Below, piece by piece: positions 45,195-54,862 of a stretch of DNA of 64,000 nucleotides; positions within the stretch are counted from its first letter, which is position 1; every line of letters begins with the position of its first letter. The translations under genes and the position numbers were made by a program. Location: assembly GCF_023278085.1 (NCBI RefSeq), contig NZ_CP066265.1, positions 1,208,501-1,272,500 of the forward strand, in the 5' to 3' direction. This DNA comes from Pseudomonas syringae. Lineage in GTDB: Bacteria > Pseudomonadota > Gammaproteobacteria > Pseudomonadales > Pseudomonadaceae. The notes below the pieces were generated by a model. That model was not told the DNA's origin. It ran no database searches and saw only the letters and a list, made by a program, of their open reading frames with translations.

Positions 45195-46118
45195 TCAGGC
45201 GTGTTGAGGTGCCGTCAGCGCTGTGGTCAATGGCGCGGTGTCGAAGGTGCGGATCAGGTCGATCAGAATCTGTGTCGCCGGGCCCAGCGGCCGGTCCTTG
45301 CTGGAGTAAAGATAGAACGTCGGGTTGCGGTTGCCGCCTTTGTCGAGGGGCAGGGGCTTGAGCAGCCCTTCGCGCAGTTCACGCTCGATCATGTGCCGAG
45401 GCAGCCACGCAAATCCCAGTCCGTTGCTGACAAAGGTCGTTGCGGTGCCGAGGCTGCCGACCGTCCAGCGTTGTTCGGCGCCCAGCCAGCCGACATCCCT
45501 GGGCTGCTGCCTGCCGGAGTCGCGAATCACCACCTGCAACTGGCTTTCCAGGTCTTGAAAGGTCAATTCGCGATTGGCCTGATGCAGTGCGTGGTCCGGA
45601 TGGGCAACGGCGACGAACTCGACAGAGCTCATTTCTGTACCCAGATGGCCCGGGATGCTGTAACCGCTGATGGCGAGGTCCGCGACGCCTTCGAGCAACA
45701 CTTCTTCGACCCCGGACAGCACCTCTTCACGCAGGCGAACCCGGCAGCCACGGCTTTGCGGCATGAACGCGGTCAGCGCCCTGACCAGGCGGGCCGAGGG
45801 ATAGGCGGCGTCGATGACCAGTCGGACTTCGGCCTCCCAGCCCTGTTCCATGTGATGCGCCAGGTCTTCCAGCTGGCTGGCCTGCTTGACCAACTGCCGC
45901 GAGCGTCGCAGCAACACGCCGCCGGCCTCGGTCAGGACCGCTTTGCGTCCATCAATGCGCAGCAACGGCACGCCGAGCTGTTCCTGCATGCGAGCCACGG
46001 TGTAACTCACGGATGATTGCGAACGGTGCAAGGCCTCGGCGGCCTGGGCAAAACCGCCATGATCGACTACGGCCTGCAAGGTGCGCCACTGGTCGAGAGT
46101 CACGCGGGGCGCTTTCAT
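45195..46118 (-). CDS. LysR-family transcriptional regulator
   Basis: A 307-residue LTTR. The helix-turn-helix at about residues 18-37 (GGFAQAAEALHRSQSSVSYT) is followed by a linker helix and an effector-binding domain. The frame extends upstream to 46217, but the ATG at 46118 has GAGGA before it and begins at the normal family position. It is divergent from a small secreted-protein gene with 67 bases between them. The downstream hydrolase gene is a likely member of the same transcript; its target pathway is not known. Confidence 0.9.
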   Translation of the reverse strand: MKAPRVTLDQWRTLQAVVDHGGFAQAAEALHRSQSSVSYTVARMQEQLGVPLLRIDGRKAVLTEAGGVLLRRSRQLVKQASQLEDLAHHMEQGWEAEVRLVIDAAYPSARLVRALTAFMPQSRGCRVRLREEVLSGVEEVLLEGVADLAISGYSIPGHLGTEMSSVEFVAVAHPDHALHQANRELTFQDLESQLQVVIRDSGRQQPRDVGWLGAEQRWTVGSLGTATTFVSNGLGFAWLPRHMIERELREGLLKPLPLDKGGNRNPTFYLYSSKDRPLGPATQILIDLIRTFDTAPLTTALTAPQHA

Positions 46119-46185
46119 GCGGTTATTCCTCTTTAATTCGCTGGGTGTTGTTCTATTCTGACAATTTGGTCCCGGAGACTGCCGA

Positions 46186-46500
46186 ATGAATCGACTGTGC
46201 TGTGTGCTGCTGGCCATGTTCCCGGTTGCCGCCTTTGCCTACCCCATTGAAGTGGAAAAGCAGTATCAGGCGGTGAAGATCGACTACGTCACGCATGACG
46301 TCTATCACGACACAGGGGCCATCACGGTCAATAACTATGGTGACGTAGACGCCAAATGTGCGGTGGTGTTCATCAATGGCCCGGAAGCACCCCGTACCCG
46401 GCGTGTGCAGGTCGGTGCAGGCAAGAGCGTTGACGTTTCATCCAGCTTCAAGCGCAGCATCATCAAGTTGCGCATCAAGCTCACCTGTCAGCCCGCCTGA
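46186..46500 (+). CDS. Small secreted protein, unknown function
   Basis: A 104-residue protein with a clear signal peptide (MNRLCCVLLAMFPVAAFA, likely cut before YPIEV). The mature part of ~86 residues has two cysteines (DAKCAVVF, KLTCQPA), likely a disulphide, and looks beta-rich. It is divergent from the LysR gene, whose product may control it. I do not recognise a family. Confidence 0.75.
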   Translation: MNRLCCVLLAMFPVAAFAYPIEVEKQYQAVKIDYVTHDVYHDTGAITVNNYGDVDAKCAVVFINGPEAPRTRRVQVGAGKSVDVSSSFKRSIIKLRIKLTCQPA

Positions 46501-46629
46501 GAGTAGAGCGCTCTGATGGATAAAACAAATTTCTAGATGGGTTGTGGCGAGGATTGACGGCTTTTGATCGATACGGTGATTTTTAAGCGAGTTTTTGGCG
46601 GGTGGAGTTCATAAGTACAACTGACTATC

Positions 46630-46676
46630 GTGCCAATGCTCCGCGTTGGCATGCCTTTCGTGACGCTCCGCGTCAC
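46630..46676. repeat. Dispersed palindromic repeat, inverted copy
   Basis: GTGCCAATGCTCCGCGTTGG and GTGACGCTCCGCGTCAC in plus-strand order, i.e. the reverse orientation of the copy at 46780-46828. Both hairpins have TCC loops on this strand. Confidence 0.85.
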
Positions 46677-46779
46677 AAATATGCAGCCCGGCGCGGTATC
46701 AAGCGCAAAGGAGTCTCAGGCTTTAGTGCTGCCTGTATCTCAGGTCGGGTCGGGTTGAGTGATGCTCCATGGCTGCAAT

Positions 46780-46828
46780 GTGACGCGGAGCGTCACGAAA
46801 TGCATTACCACGCGGAGCGTGGTAACGA
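46780..46828. repeat. Dispersed palindromic repeat, complete copy
   Basis: GTGACGCGGAGCGTCAC at 46780-46796, then a TTACCACGC-GGA-GCGTGGTAA palindrome. With the inverted copy at 46630 it forms a pair resembling one unit of the tandem array at 29242-29937. Confidence 0.85.
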
Positions 46829-46905
46829 GAATTATCGGGGTGCCAGCCACGTTTCCGGGCTCATCGAGACGTTTGCATATCGATGAGCCCGGAGCATGGA
46901 CACCA

Positions 46906-49900
46906 TCAGACGATGATGTCGGCGGCCTGCAGGGTCTGTACGCCGGTCAGCTGGATTTCGAAATCCGCCCCCACGTTGTCGTCGATATTGCCGTACAGCA
47001 CACCATCGGCGAAGCGCAGCTCACCTGTATTGCCGGTGCTGAAAGCCGCATTGCCGATGAACACGAAGGCGTCCGCGTCATCGGTAGACGGGCGGGCGTC
47101 GAAGCCGGAAAAGTCCAGTTTGTCGCCTTCAGTTACCTTGAAACCGTTGATGATGTCGCGCAAGGCGCCGAGGCCCACGTCGCTGGCGCTGCTGAATACG
47201 TAATGGTCGGCGCCTGTGCCGCCAATCAGCGTATCGGCGCCGGAACCGCCAATCAGCACATCGTCACCTGCGCCGCCAGACAAGCTGTCATTACCATCGC
47301 CACCCACCAGGATGTTGGCGTTCTTGTTGCCGGTCAGCGTGTCGGCGAACTGACTGCCGATCAGGTTTTCCGTGCCCTTGATCGTGTCCAGCCCGGAGCC
47401 GCCGGTGGCCTGTTGAGCGCTGGTGTTCAGCGCAACCGTGACACCGGATGTGGCGACCTGGTAAGACACCGTGTCATTGCCATCACGGCCGTCGAGGACA
47501 TTGTCGCCAGCCCCTGCATACAGCACGTTGTCCAGCGCATTGCCGATTGCGTTAGCGGCGCCGCTGCTGGTGATTACCAGTTTTTCCAGATTGGCGCCCA
47601 AGGTGTAACTCGCCAGCGAGCTGTACACCGTATCGATGCCGCCGGTTGCGGCGTCCGTCGCGGTTTCGACCACCCGGTCTGCCACATCATCGACCACGTA
47701 GCTGTCCGAGCCATCACCGCCCGTGAGCAAGTCAGCGCCCGCGCCGCCGTTGAGGATATTGTCGGCCGCGTTGCCGGTGATGACGTTTTTCAGCGCGTTG
47801 CCGGTGCCGTTGATGGCAGACACGCCCGTCAGCAACAGGTTTTCCACGTTCGCCCCCAGCGTCCAGCTGACGGAAGACACCACGGCATCGATCTGCGACG
47901 GTGAGTCGTTGCTCTCGGTGACGGTGTCCAGCGCGTTGTCGACCACATAAATGTCGTTGCCGTCGCCGCCTGTCATGTCATCCGCGCCCTGATCACCATC
48001 CAGAATGTCGTTACCGGTTCCGCCAACCAGCGTGTCATCGTCACTGGTGCCGAAAATGTGACCCCCTTCGTTCTGGCCGCCGCTGACAATATCCGCCGGA
48101 TTGTTGTTGTCGGCGGGATTGCTGCTGTAGCCCAGGTCATTGGCAATGAAATCGGCCAGTCGCTGACCGACTATCTCGGCGGACTCTTCATGCAGGTGCC
48201 AGACGTCATCGGGGTAAACCAGCGGGTTGACCTCGTAGCGCAACGGCAGGTCGGTGTAATCCACCGCCAGTTTGACGTCGGCGCGCTCATTGGCGATCGC
48301 TTCCTGAGCATTACGCACATAACCCACGCCTTCGACGATGGCGCTGATTTTTTCATCGGTGTAACCGCGGGCCTTGGCTGCGTCAGCCTGGTAATGGCCG
48401 GTTTCAACCATATACACCGTGAAGTCGCCGATCTGCGCGTGCAGGTAATCGAATACCTTGAGGGTCGAGGCCTTGTACAGGTCGGCGGCCGCTTGTTTGT
48501 CGGTGGCGCGGGCTATTTCCTGAGCGCCTTCTTCGCCCTGGCTCCAGACAATGCCGGTGGTGACGTTGTCGACACCATTGAGCGTCGCCAGTTGTGCCTT
48601 GAGCAGTTCGGTGGCGCGCAGCAGTGCCGGCCCCGGCTGATCGGTGTCGGTGAGCCACCAGGAAACACGCTGCTCTTCCTGAGTGCCGGTCGAGTAACCC
48701 ACCACGGTGCTGCCGCCTACGGCGAGGTCAATGGGGTCGCCATTGGCATCGTTGAACTGGCTGCGCACGTCGTAGTCGGTGTAACGGGTCAGGTCCTTGA
48801 CCATCTCCGAGGTGCCGGACTGGTTGTCGTCTTCGGTCATGCGCAGCAGTCGCGCATTGGATTGACCCAGCGTCGGCAGGTAGAGAATCTCCTGAGCCTC
48901 ACGCTGACCAAACACGAAGTCCGCTTCGGTCAACGTGTCGAGCAGATTGCCGCTCAAGGCGATTTCGAAACGATTGCCATCGGCATCGGCGGTGGCGGAC
49001 TTGATGTAGGTCTTGTCGCCAGCCTCGTTGAGGGTCATGTACAGCGTATGGTTTTCGCCGTTGCCCAGCCCCAGAAAACCCAGCGCAGAGACGTCGATTT
49101 TGTCCTGGCCGGGGGTGAAGTCGCAGATCGTGTCGGTGGCTGTCAGGCCGCCAGCTTCATAATTGCGATAGCTGTCGGTGAGCGCGCTGTAGGAGAACGT
49201 GTCGGCATCGGCCCCGCCGTACAAGACGTCGCGACCTGCACCGCCGTTGAGGATATCGGCACCGGTGTCGCCCCGCAGCGTGTCGTCGCCACCCAGGCCC
49301 AGAAGGGTGTCATCACCCTCGGTGCCATACAGTGCTTCGGCGTTTTGCGTGCCCGACAGCGTGCCTGGCGCGACATTGCCCACGTTGATGGCGAAGCTGT
49401 CAGCCACCGATGCACCCGTAGCGTCGCTGGCTGTCAGCAGCACCGAGTAAAGCCCGGATGCCGTGCCGCCTGGTGTGCCGCTGAAGGTCAGGGTCTTGCT
49501 GTCGAATTTCAGCCAGTCGGGCAGGGCGCTGTTATCGGCCAGGGTCGCGCTGTAGGTCAGCGACGAGCTGTCCGGGTCGCTGAAACTGCCAGGCTGCACC
49601 GCATAGGAGAACGCTTTCTGTTCGGTGATGTTCTGATCCATCAACGGCGTATTGAGTACCGGCGCCTGGTTGGTGGCCGACGCCGTAGAGAAGATGAAAC
49701 TGGACGCGCTCAGCTTGTCGAGCAGGTTGCCTTCCAGTGCTATCTCGAAGCGATTACCGGTGCTGTCGACGGCGTTGGTCTTGACGTAGGTCTTGCTGCC
49801 GTCGGCATTCACCGACAGGTAAATGGTGTTGGCGCTGCCATCGCCCAGCCCGCGCAGGCCGATGCTGGAAAGGTCGATGCGGTCCTCGGCGGCGTTGAAA

Positions 49901-51738
49901 TCCGTAATGGTGTCGCTCTGCTTGGTGCCGCTGGCCGTGTAGTTACGGTAGCTGTCCAGTCGCGAGTTGTAGACAAATACGTCAGCCCCGGCGCCACCGG
50001 TCAGCACGTCTGCATCGGCGCCGCCCGTGAGGGTGTCGGCACCCGCGCCGCCGTTGATGCGGTCCACGCCTGCATTGCCGTTGATGATGTCGTTGCCTTC
50101 GGTGCCGGTCAGGGTATCGCCGCCTGCGGTGCCTTCCGTGACGCGCTGGAACACGAAGTGGCTGGCATTCAGCGTGTCTTTCAGGTTGCCGCTCAGCCCC
50201 AGCTCGAACCGGTTGCCGCTGGCATCCGCATCAAGCGACTTGACGTAGGTGCGGTCGAGGCTGGCGTTGTAGCTGATATTCAGCGTGCCGGCCTTGCCGC
50301 TGCCCAGCCCGGTGAAGCCGAGGTTTGAAAGGTCGATGCGGTCCTGGCTGATGTCGAAGTCAGACAGCAGATCGGTAGCGCTGGTGGTGGCCGTGCGATA
50401 GCTGTCGGTCAACTGATCGAAACGGAAGGTATCCGCACCTGCGCCGCCGCTGAGTTTGTCGGCACCTGCACCGCCGACCAGAATGTCGTCGCCCGCCCCG
50501 CCATTGAGGGTGTCCTTGCCCGCCAGGCCGAAGATCAGCTCGTTGGCTGCGCTGCCGGTGAGGGTGTCGTTAGCCTCGGTGCCTTGCACGGTCACCAGCG
50601 GAAACGCATCGCCCGCAAAGCTGCCGTCGCCGTACACCAGGGTCAGGCCTTTGCTGGTGTGGCTGATGGTGTTGCCCACAATACTGTTGCGGTCGGTGCC
50701 GTCTTCGTTACGCTCGGCAACGCCATAGGTGGAGTTGTCGCCGCCGGTGATCACGTTGCCGCGAATCAGGTTGTCGCTGCCGTTGAAGAACTTGCCGGAA
50801 ACGCCCAAGGTGTCATCGTAGGACTGAATGATGATCTCCGGCACCGGCGCGCCGAGGGAGTTGTTGCTCAGCGTGTTATCGAAGACATCCACCCCGGTGC
50901 TGCCGTAAATGCGCACGCCAGCGCTGCCATTGTCATGAATGTCCACGCCGCTAAGCGAAACCTGACTGGACAGCTTGATCAGCACGCCTTCGGCTCCGTT
51001 GCCGTAGACCGCGCCTCCGGTGATGGTGATGTTGGCGGGCGAGGGGATGTTCTCGCTGCCGCGCTGCACCACAATCCCGGTGCTGCCGTTGCCGTAGGCG
51101 ACGTTGTTGCTGAGGGTGAAGTCGTGGGTGCTGGTGACCACGTTGAAGCCGTGGCGATCATTGTCATACGCAACGTTGTTTTCAAACACGCTGTCGCTCA
51201 GGTAGTCGGCCACGAAGCCGTCCAGGCCATTGCCGTGCGACACGCTGTTCTTGATCACCATGTTGACGGTCTGCTCGTGCGGGTCGAACCCGTACCCCGA
51301 GCAATCCTTGATCTCGACGCTGTCGAGGGTGACGTTCGAGTCCTTGCCGTCAGAGCCCGGAATGTAGCCGTTGAACCAGCCGTCCACCTTGCCGGTGGTG
51401 GCGTCCCGGTTACCGTCCAGCGTCAGATTCTTCATGCCGAAGTCATGAGTCTCCTCGCCATAGGCCGAGCGCACGATGCCGGTGACCTTGGTGTCCGAGC
51501 CGTCTGCGAGCTTGATGATCGTCTCGCCCATGCCCGCGCCCGACAGGGTGACATTGCTCTTGAGCATCAGGCAGCCGTCAGAAGGCTCCTCGCCACCGGA
51601 CACCACGTATGTTCCGGCCCCCATGACCACTTCCCCGCCGCCTGCCGCAGCTGCTGCGTCGATCGCAGCCTGAATGGCTGCCGTATCGTCAGTGACGCCG
51701 TCGCCCAGTGCGCCGAAGTCTTTTGTGTTAAATATCAT
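46906..51738 (-). CDS. psmE: Bifunctional mannuronan C5-epimerase / alginate O-acetylhydrolase PsmE
   Basis: A 1610-residue extracellular enzyme. The A-module beta-helix (1-380) has the epimerase residues Y149, D152, H154 (GYGFDPHEQT) and R195 (DRHGFN) at the same numbers as AlgE4. RTX-repeat R modules (GGAGDDILVGGAGADKL pattern) occur at about 386-535, 536-690 and 795-945, with an Ig/He_PIG-like domain at 692-790. An SGNH hydrolase follows at about 950-1225: GQSNAR with S960, GGSTV, WSQGEEG, and DVWH with D1178/H1181. A C-terminal RTX/secretion region runs to 1610. It converts mannuronate to guluronate in alginate and removes acetyl groups, as shown for P. syringae PsmE. A type I exporter is expected, but none is in the window. 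Confidence 0.95.
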   Translation of the reverse strand: MIFNTKDFGALGDGVTDDTAAIQAAIDAAAAAGGGEVVMGAGTYVVSGGEEPSDGCLMLKSNVTLSGAGMGETIIKLADGSDTKVTGIVRSAYGEETHDFGMKNLTLDGNRDATTGKVDGWFNGYIPGSDGKDSNVTLDSVEIKDCSGYGFDPHEQTVNMVIKNSVSHGNGLDGFVADYLSDSVFENNVAYDNDRHGFNVVTSTHDFTLSNNVAYGNGSTGIVVQRGSENIPSPANITITGGAVYGNGAEGVLIKLSSQVSLSGVDIHDNGSAGVRIYGSTGVDVFDNTLSNNSLGAPVPEIIIQSYDDTLGVSGKFFNGSDNLIRGNVITGGDNSTYGVAERNEDGTDRNSIVGNTISHTSKGLTLVYGDGSFAGDAFPLVTVQGTEANDTLTGSAANELIFGLAGKDTLNGGAGDDILVGGAGADKLSGGAGADTFRFDQLTDSYRTATTSATDLLSDFDISQDRIDLSNLGFTGLGSGKAGTLNISYNASLDRTYVKSLDADASGNRFELGLSGNLKDTLNASHFVFQRVTEGTAGGDTLTGTEGNDIINGNAGVDRINGGAGADTLTGGADADVLTGGAGADVFVYNSRLDSYRNYTASGTKQSDTITDFNAAEDRIDLSSIGLRGLGDGSANTIYLSVNADGSKTYVKTNAVDSTGNRFEIALEGNLLDKLSASSFIFSTASATNQAPVLNTPLMDQNITEQKAFSYAVQPGSFSDPDSSSLTYSATLADNSALPDWLKFDSKTLTFSGTPGGTASGLYSVLLTASDATGASVADSFAINVGNVAPGTLSGTQNAEALYGTEGDDTLLGLGGDDTLRGDTGADILNGGAGRDVLYGGADADTFSYSALTDSYRNYEAGGLTATDTICDFTPGQDKIDVSALGFLGLGNGENHTLYMTLNEAGDKTYIKSATADADGNRFEIALSGNLLDTLTEADFVFGQREAQEILYLPTLGQSNARLLRMTEDDNQSGTSEMVKDLTRYTDYDVRSQFNDANGDPIDLAVGGSTVVGYSTGTQEEQRVSWWLTDTDQPGPALLRATELLKAQLATLNGVDNVTTGIVWSQGEEGAQEIARATDKQAAADLYKASTLKVFDYLHAQIGDFTVYMVETGHYQADAAKARGYTDEKISAIVEGVGYVRNAQEAIANERADVKLAVDYTDLPLRYEVNPLVYPDDVWHLHEESAEIVGQRLADFIANDLGYSSNPADNNNPADIVSGGQNEGGHIFGTSDDDTLVGGTGNDILDGDQGADDMTGGDGNDIYVVDNALDTVTESNDSPSQIDAVVSSVSWTLGANVENLLLTGVSAINGTGNALKNVITGNAADNILNGGAGADLLTGGDGSDSYVVDDVADRVVETATDAATGGIDTVYSSLASYTLGANLEKLVITSSGAANAIGNALDNVLYAGAGDNVLDGRDGNDTVSYQVATSGVTVALNTSAQQATGGSGLDTIKGTENLIGSQFADTLTGNKNANILVGGDGNDSLSGGAGDDVLIGGSGADTLIGGTGADHYVFSSASDVGLGALRDIINGFKVTEGDKLDFSGFDARPSTDDADAFVFIGNAAFSTGNTGELRFADGVLYGNIDDNVGADFEIQLTGVQTLQAADIIV

Positions 51739-52004
51739 GGTGTTGCTCCAGGCGACGAGGAATGTGGATGAATTGAGTCAATATTGCAGCGTCCGGATGA
51801 TAAGACCTTTTGTTGAGGAAAAGTTGCCGATATGGGCTATATTTTCGTCGAAACCGACGACATGTACGTCAATAATGCGGACGTCATAATTGTGGCGGGT
51901 GGTGCGCGGTGCGGCGACGGGTTGGCGTCAAAAAGCGGCGGCCTTCGAGTGGACATTGAGTGACACAACCGATAGGGTCGCGCCCTTCAAAAATGGGGGC
52001 GGGA

Positions 52005-52883
52005 ATGGGTTATCTACTGTTTGTCACACTGATTCAGGCGTTTTCGTTCAGCCTGATCGGTGTCTATCTGGCCGGGCACGTCGACAGCTACTTTGCGGTA
52101 CTGGTGCGCGTGGTGCTGGCCGGGCTGGTGTTCATTCCTCTGACGCGCTGGCGTCAGGTTGAACCGCGATTCATGCGCGGCATGCTGCTGATCGGCGCAC
52201 TGCAATTCGGCGTTACCTACGTCTGCCTGTACCTGAGCTTCAGGGTGCTGACGGTGCCGGAAGTGCTGCTGTTCACTATCCTCACGCCCTTGCACGTAAC
52301 GCTGATCGAAGATGCGCTGAACCGGCGCTTCAATCCATGGGCGCTGCTGGCAGCTCTGGTCGCGGTACTGGGGGCGGGGGTGATTCGCTACGACGGCCTG
52401 GACGGCGATTTTCTCGGTGGTTTCCTGCTGCTGCAACTGGCCAACTTCACCTACGCCGCCGGGCAGGTGCTGTACAAACATCTGGTCGCGCGGCACCCCA
52501 GCGATCTGCCGCACTATCGACGTTTCGGCTACTTCTATCTGGGCGCGCTGGCGGTGGTCCTGCCTGCATTCCTGATGTTCGGCAATCCGCAGCACCTGCC
52601 CGAAGCGCCGACCCAATGGATCGTGCTGCTGTTCCTCGGCCTGTGTTCGACGGCGCTGGGCATGTATTGGTGGAACAAAGGCGCGTGCATGGTCAACGGC
52701 GGAACGCTTGCCGTGATGAACAACCTGCATGTGCCGCTCGGCCTGCTGATCAATCTGCTGATCTGGAACCAGCACGAAGACCTCACCCGCCTGCTGATTG
52801 GCGGCGGGGTGATCGTGGCGTCGGTGTGGATCAGTCGTCTGGGTATTCGGAGCAGGCCGGGAGGCATTTCCGGCTCCCGTTGA
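52005..52883 (+). CDS. EamA/DMT-family transporter
   Basis: A ~292-residue inner-membrane protein with about ten hydrophobic helices in two similar halves, the EamA (RhaT/YdcZ-like drug/metabolite) pattern. The frame opens at GTG 51960 and has ATGs at 51993 and 52005; the latter begins directly with the first helix (MGYLLFVTLIQAFSFSLIG) and has a G-rich site before it, so I prefer it. The gene runs convergent with the SDR gene, ending one base from it. The substrate is unknown; amino-acid or metabolite export is typical for the family. Confidence 0.82.
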   Translation: MGYLLFVTLIQAFSFSLIGVYLAGHVDSYFAVLVRVVLAGLVFIPLTRWRQVEPRFMRGMLLIGALQFGVTYVCLYLSFRVLTVPEVLLFTILTPLHVTLIEDALNRRFNPWALLAALVAVLGAGVIRYDGLDGDFLGGFLLLQLANFTYAAGQVLYKHLVARHPSDLPHYRRFGYFYLGALAVVLPAFLMFGNPQHLPEAPTQWIVLLFLGLCSTALGMYWWNKGACMVNGGTLAVMNNLHVPLGLLINLLIWNQHEDLTRLLIGGGVIVASVWISRLGIRSRPGGISGSR

Positions 52884-52884
52884 A

Positions 52885-53619
52885 TCAGACGTGTTGCCCG
52901 CCGTTGACGTGAATTTCTGCGCCATTCACGTAGGACGCGCCAGCGGTACACAGAAAGTAGATCAGCGATGCGACTTCCTCGGGCTTGCCTAGCCTGTGCA
53001 TCGGCACCAGGCGCTCGACAATCTCCGCAGTGCCGGGTGACAGGATCGACGTATCGATCTCGCCCGGCGCAATGGCATTGACCCTTATCCCGTGTGGGCC
53101 GAAATCGAAGGCCATCTCCCGCGTCAGCGCTGACAGCGCCGCCTTGGACGTGGCGTAGGCGACCCCCGCAAACGGATGCACCTTGGAGCCGGCAATCGAG
53201 GTGACATTGATGATGCTGCCCTTGGCCGATTTCAGCTCGTCAAACAGGCCGCGTGCCAGCAGCGCGGTGGAGAACAGGTTGACGTTGAACACCTTGATCC
53301 AGGTGCTGTAATCCGACTCCAGCACGCCCATGCGACCACCTTCCGGCGTCTTCGGCGAAACGCCCGCGTTGTTCACCAACGCATCCAGACGCCCGCCGAG
53401 CTTGTCCTTGATGGCCGCCATGCTTGCGCTGACGCTGTCGATGTCTTCCAGATCCAGATGGATATGGTTGAGCAGGCCTTCCGCCCACGGACAGTCATCC
53501 ACCCAGTTCTGCCTGGACGCAGTGAACACTTCCCAGCCAGCGGCATTGAAATGCTTGACCGTGGCATGACCGATCCCCCGGCTTGCGCCAGTCAGCAACA
53601 GCTTTTTCTTGTCGCCCAT
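52885..53619 (-). CDS. Short-chain dehydrogenase/reductase
   Basis: A 244-residue SDR. The NAD(P)-binding motif TGASRGIG is at residues 10-17, the NNAG motif near 86, and the catalytic Tyr-X-X-X-Lys is in VAYATSKAALSALTREM (about 155-160), with Ser in NVTSIAG. PGEIDTSI and VNGAEIHVNGGQ complete the family pattern. No substrate is assignable. It ends one base from the convergent EamA gene. Confidence 0.9.
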   Translation of the reverse strand: MGDKKKLLLTGASRGIGHATVKHFNAAGWEVFTASRQNWVDDCPWAEGLLNHIHLDLEDIDSVSASMAAIKDKLGGRLDALVNNAGVSPKTPEGGRMGVLESDYSTWIKVFNVNLFSTALLARGLFDELKSAKGSIINVTSIAGSKVHPFAGVAYATSKAALSALTREMAFDFGPHGIRVNAIAPGEIDTSILSPGTAEIVERLVPMHRLGKPEEVASLIYFLCTAGASYVNGAEIHVNGGQHV

Positions 53620-53780
53620 GAGTGCGTTCCGGTTTTGAGGTTGCAGGCATGATGTTTTTTGCCGGGTTGGGTGTCAATGACGGCGCAGTGATTGTGTTGT
53701 GTGGTTTATCGACCGACCGAGGATATTGTGTTTGCCAGCCAATAACCTACCCTCAGCACAATCCCCTTACAGGAGGCAGC

Positions 53781-54356
53781 ATGTTCAACAACGGCATCTG
53801 GCTGAACGAACCCCGGCACTGGAGCGTGACGGAAGGGCGTCTGACCGTCACCACAGACCCCGAAACCGATTTCTGGCAGCAAACCCATTATGGATTTTGT
53901 CGCGACAGCGGGCATTTTCTGGGTGTTTCGGTGAACGGTGACTTCACCGCGCAAGTGCATGTGCAGGGCGATTTCAAGACGCTTTATGATCAGGCGGGTT
54001 TGATGGTCCGGGTCGACGAGCGCAATTGGGTCAAAACCGGCGTTGAAGTCAGCGACGGGGCACTGATGCTGGGCAGCGTTTTAACCTGCGGACAATCGGA
54101 TTGGGCCACGGGGGCCTTTGATGAATCCGCATCAGGAATCTGGCTGCGAGTCACCGTTGCCAAAGGCGTAATGCGTATTCAGCATTCAAGCGATGGTCTG
54201 CGTTGGCCATTGCTGCGGCTGGCGCCATTTCCTGTGAGCCAAGGTTATGCGGTCGGGCCGATGTGTTGCAGCCCGGAACGGGGAGGGCTGGAGGTGGTGT
54301 TTTCACATTTCGAAGTGATGCCTGCGCTGGGCAAGGCTCTGCACGACCTGACCTGA
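53781..54356 (+). CDS. DUF1349-type protein (concanavalin-like fold)
   Basis: A 191-residue protein of the DUF1349 family (COG3506). The ATG at 53781 has AGGAGG five to ten bases upstream. Patterns such as DFWQQTHYGFCRDSGHFLG, YDQAGLMVRVDERNWVKTGVE and YAVGPMCCSPERGGLEVVFSHF fit the family, whose members adopt a beta-sandwich fold and lack a known reaction. It is cytosolic by sequence. The upstream frame from 53622 is not supported. Confidence 0.82.
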   Translation: MFNNGIWLNEPRHWSVTEGRLTVTTDPETDFWQQTHYGFCRDSGHFLGVSVNGDFTAQVHVQGDFKTLYDQAGLMVRVDERNWVKTGVEVSDGALMLGSVLTCGQSDWATGAFDESASGIWLRVTVAKGVMRIQHSSDGLRWPLLRLAPFPVSQGYAVGPMCCSPERGGLEVVFSHFEVMPALGKALHDLT

Positions 54357-54363
54357 AGCACTC

Positions 54364-54391
54364 TTCAACTGGCCCTTGCCGGCCAGTTGAA
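54364..54391. other. Perfect inverted repeat between convergent genes
   Basis: TTCAACTGGCC (54364-54374) and GGCCAGTTGAA (54381-54391), an 11-pair stem with a six-base loop. It lies between the convergent DUF1349 and secreted-protein genes and may end transcription from both sides. No T-run follows, so it is not a standard terminator. Confidence 0.6.
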
Positions 54392-54412
54392 AAGCGACAC
54401 AGCTATTCTGCT

Positions 54413-54862
54413 TTACTGAACGACGGTGAACGTGCAGCTTTCGGGTGATGTTTTCTCACACACGTTATAGATCAGCCCAAAAGGCCCATCTTCTTTTTTC
54501 CAGGCGCTGCCTGCGGTTTTTACGGTGAAATCTTTGCCGTTTTTGGCGATGAAACGCATGTCGAGCGCGTCACGACTACCGATGTTGTAAGTACAGTGTT
54601 GCAACATTTGAGGTGCGTCTGCGCCCTCTTGAATAGCGATGGCCAGGTCAAAGGACTGTACTGGCATTTTCTTTGTCACAATGCCTTGCAGCACGCCCGT
54701 CCACTCACCGTCATTGCCGCTCGCCCGGTACACACCGGGTGAGACCTGCTCGATCTTCGAGACAGCAGGGCAGTTTTCCACTGTTTGGGACGCTGCCTGG
54801 GACGCCATGGAAGCTCCCAGCAGGGAAGTGGTTATTGCGACGCCCATGATTAATCGTTTCAT
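54413..54862 (-). CDS. Secreted DUF3757-like protein
   Basis: A 149-residue protein with a signal peptide (MKRLIMGVAITTSLLGASMASQA). The mature part has cysteines in VENCPAVS, LQHCTYNIG, IYNVCEKT and PESCTFTVV, i.e. four, suggesting two disulphides. The CP...I start and length fit the DUF3757 family, small periplasmic or secreted proteins frequent in Pseudomonas; I am only moderately sure of that. Base composition is less GC-rich than neighbours, with the AT-rich upstream gap suggesting recent acquisition. Confidence 0.65.
   Translation of the reverse strand: MKRLIMGVAITTSLLGASMASQAASQTVENCPAVSKIEQVSPGVYRASGNDGEWTGVLQGIVTKKMPVQSFDLAIAIQEGADAPQMLQHCTYNIGSRDALDMRFIAKNGKDFTVKTAGSAWKKEDGPFGLIYNVCEKTSPESCTFTVVQ

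Larger units (their letters stand above)
46501..46905. other. Intergenic region with an inverted pair of palindromic repeats
   Basis: About 400 bases between the small secreted-protein gene and the 3' end of psmE. It contains two halves of the palindromic repeat family in opposite orientation, listed separately. No gene is supported; two small frames cross the repeats. Confidence 0.6.

Noticed and set aside
48058..50328. 756-codon frame antisense to psmE
   Set aside because: Made of the complement of RTX repeats; it lacks a start signal and any domain.
51770..51820. AlgU-type promoter upstream of psmE (CAACTT-N15-TCTTA on the minus strand)
   Set aside because: Both elements deviate from GAACTT and TCTRA and the spacing is one short; too weak to list as a feature.
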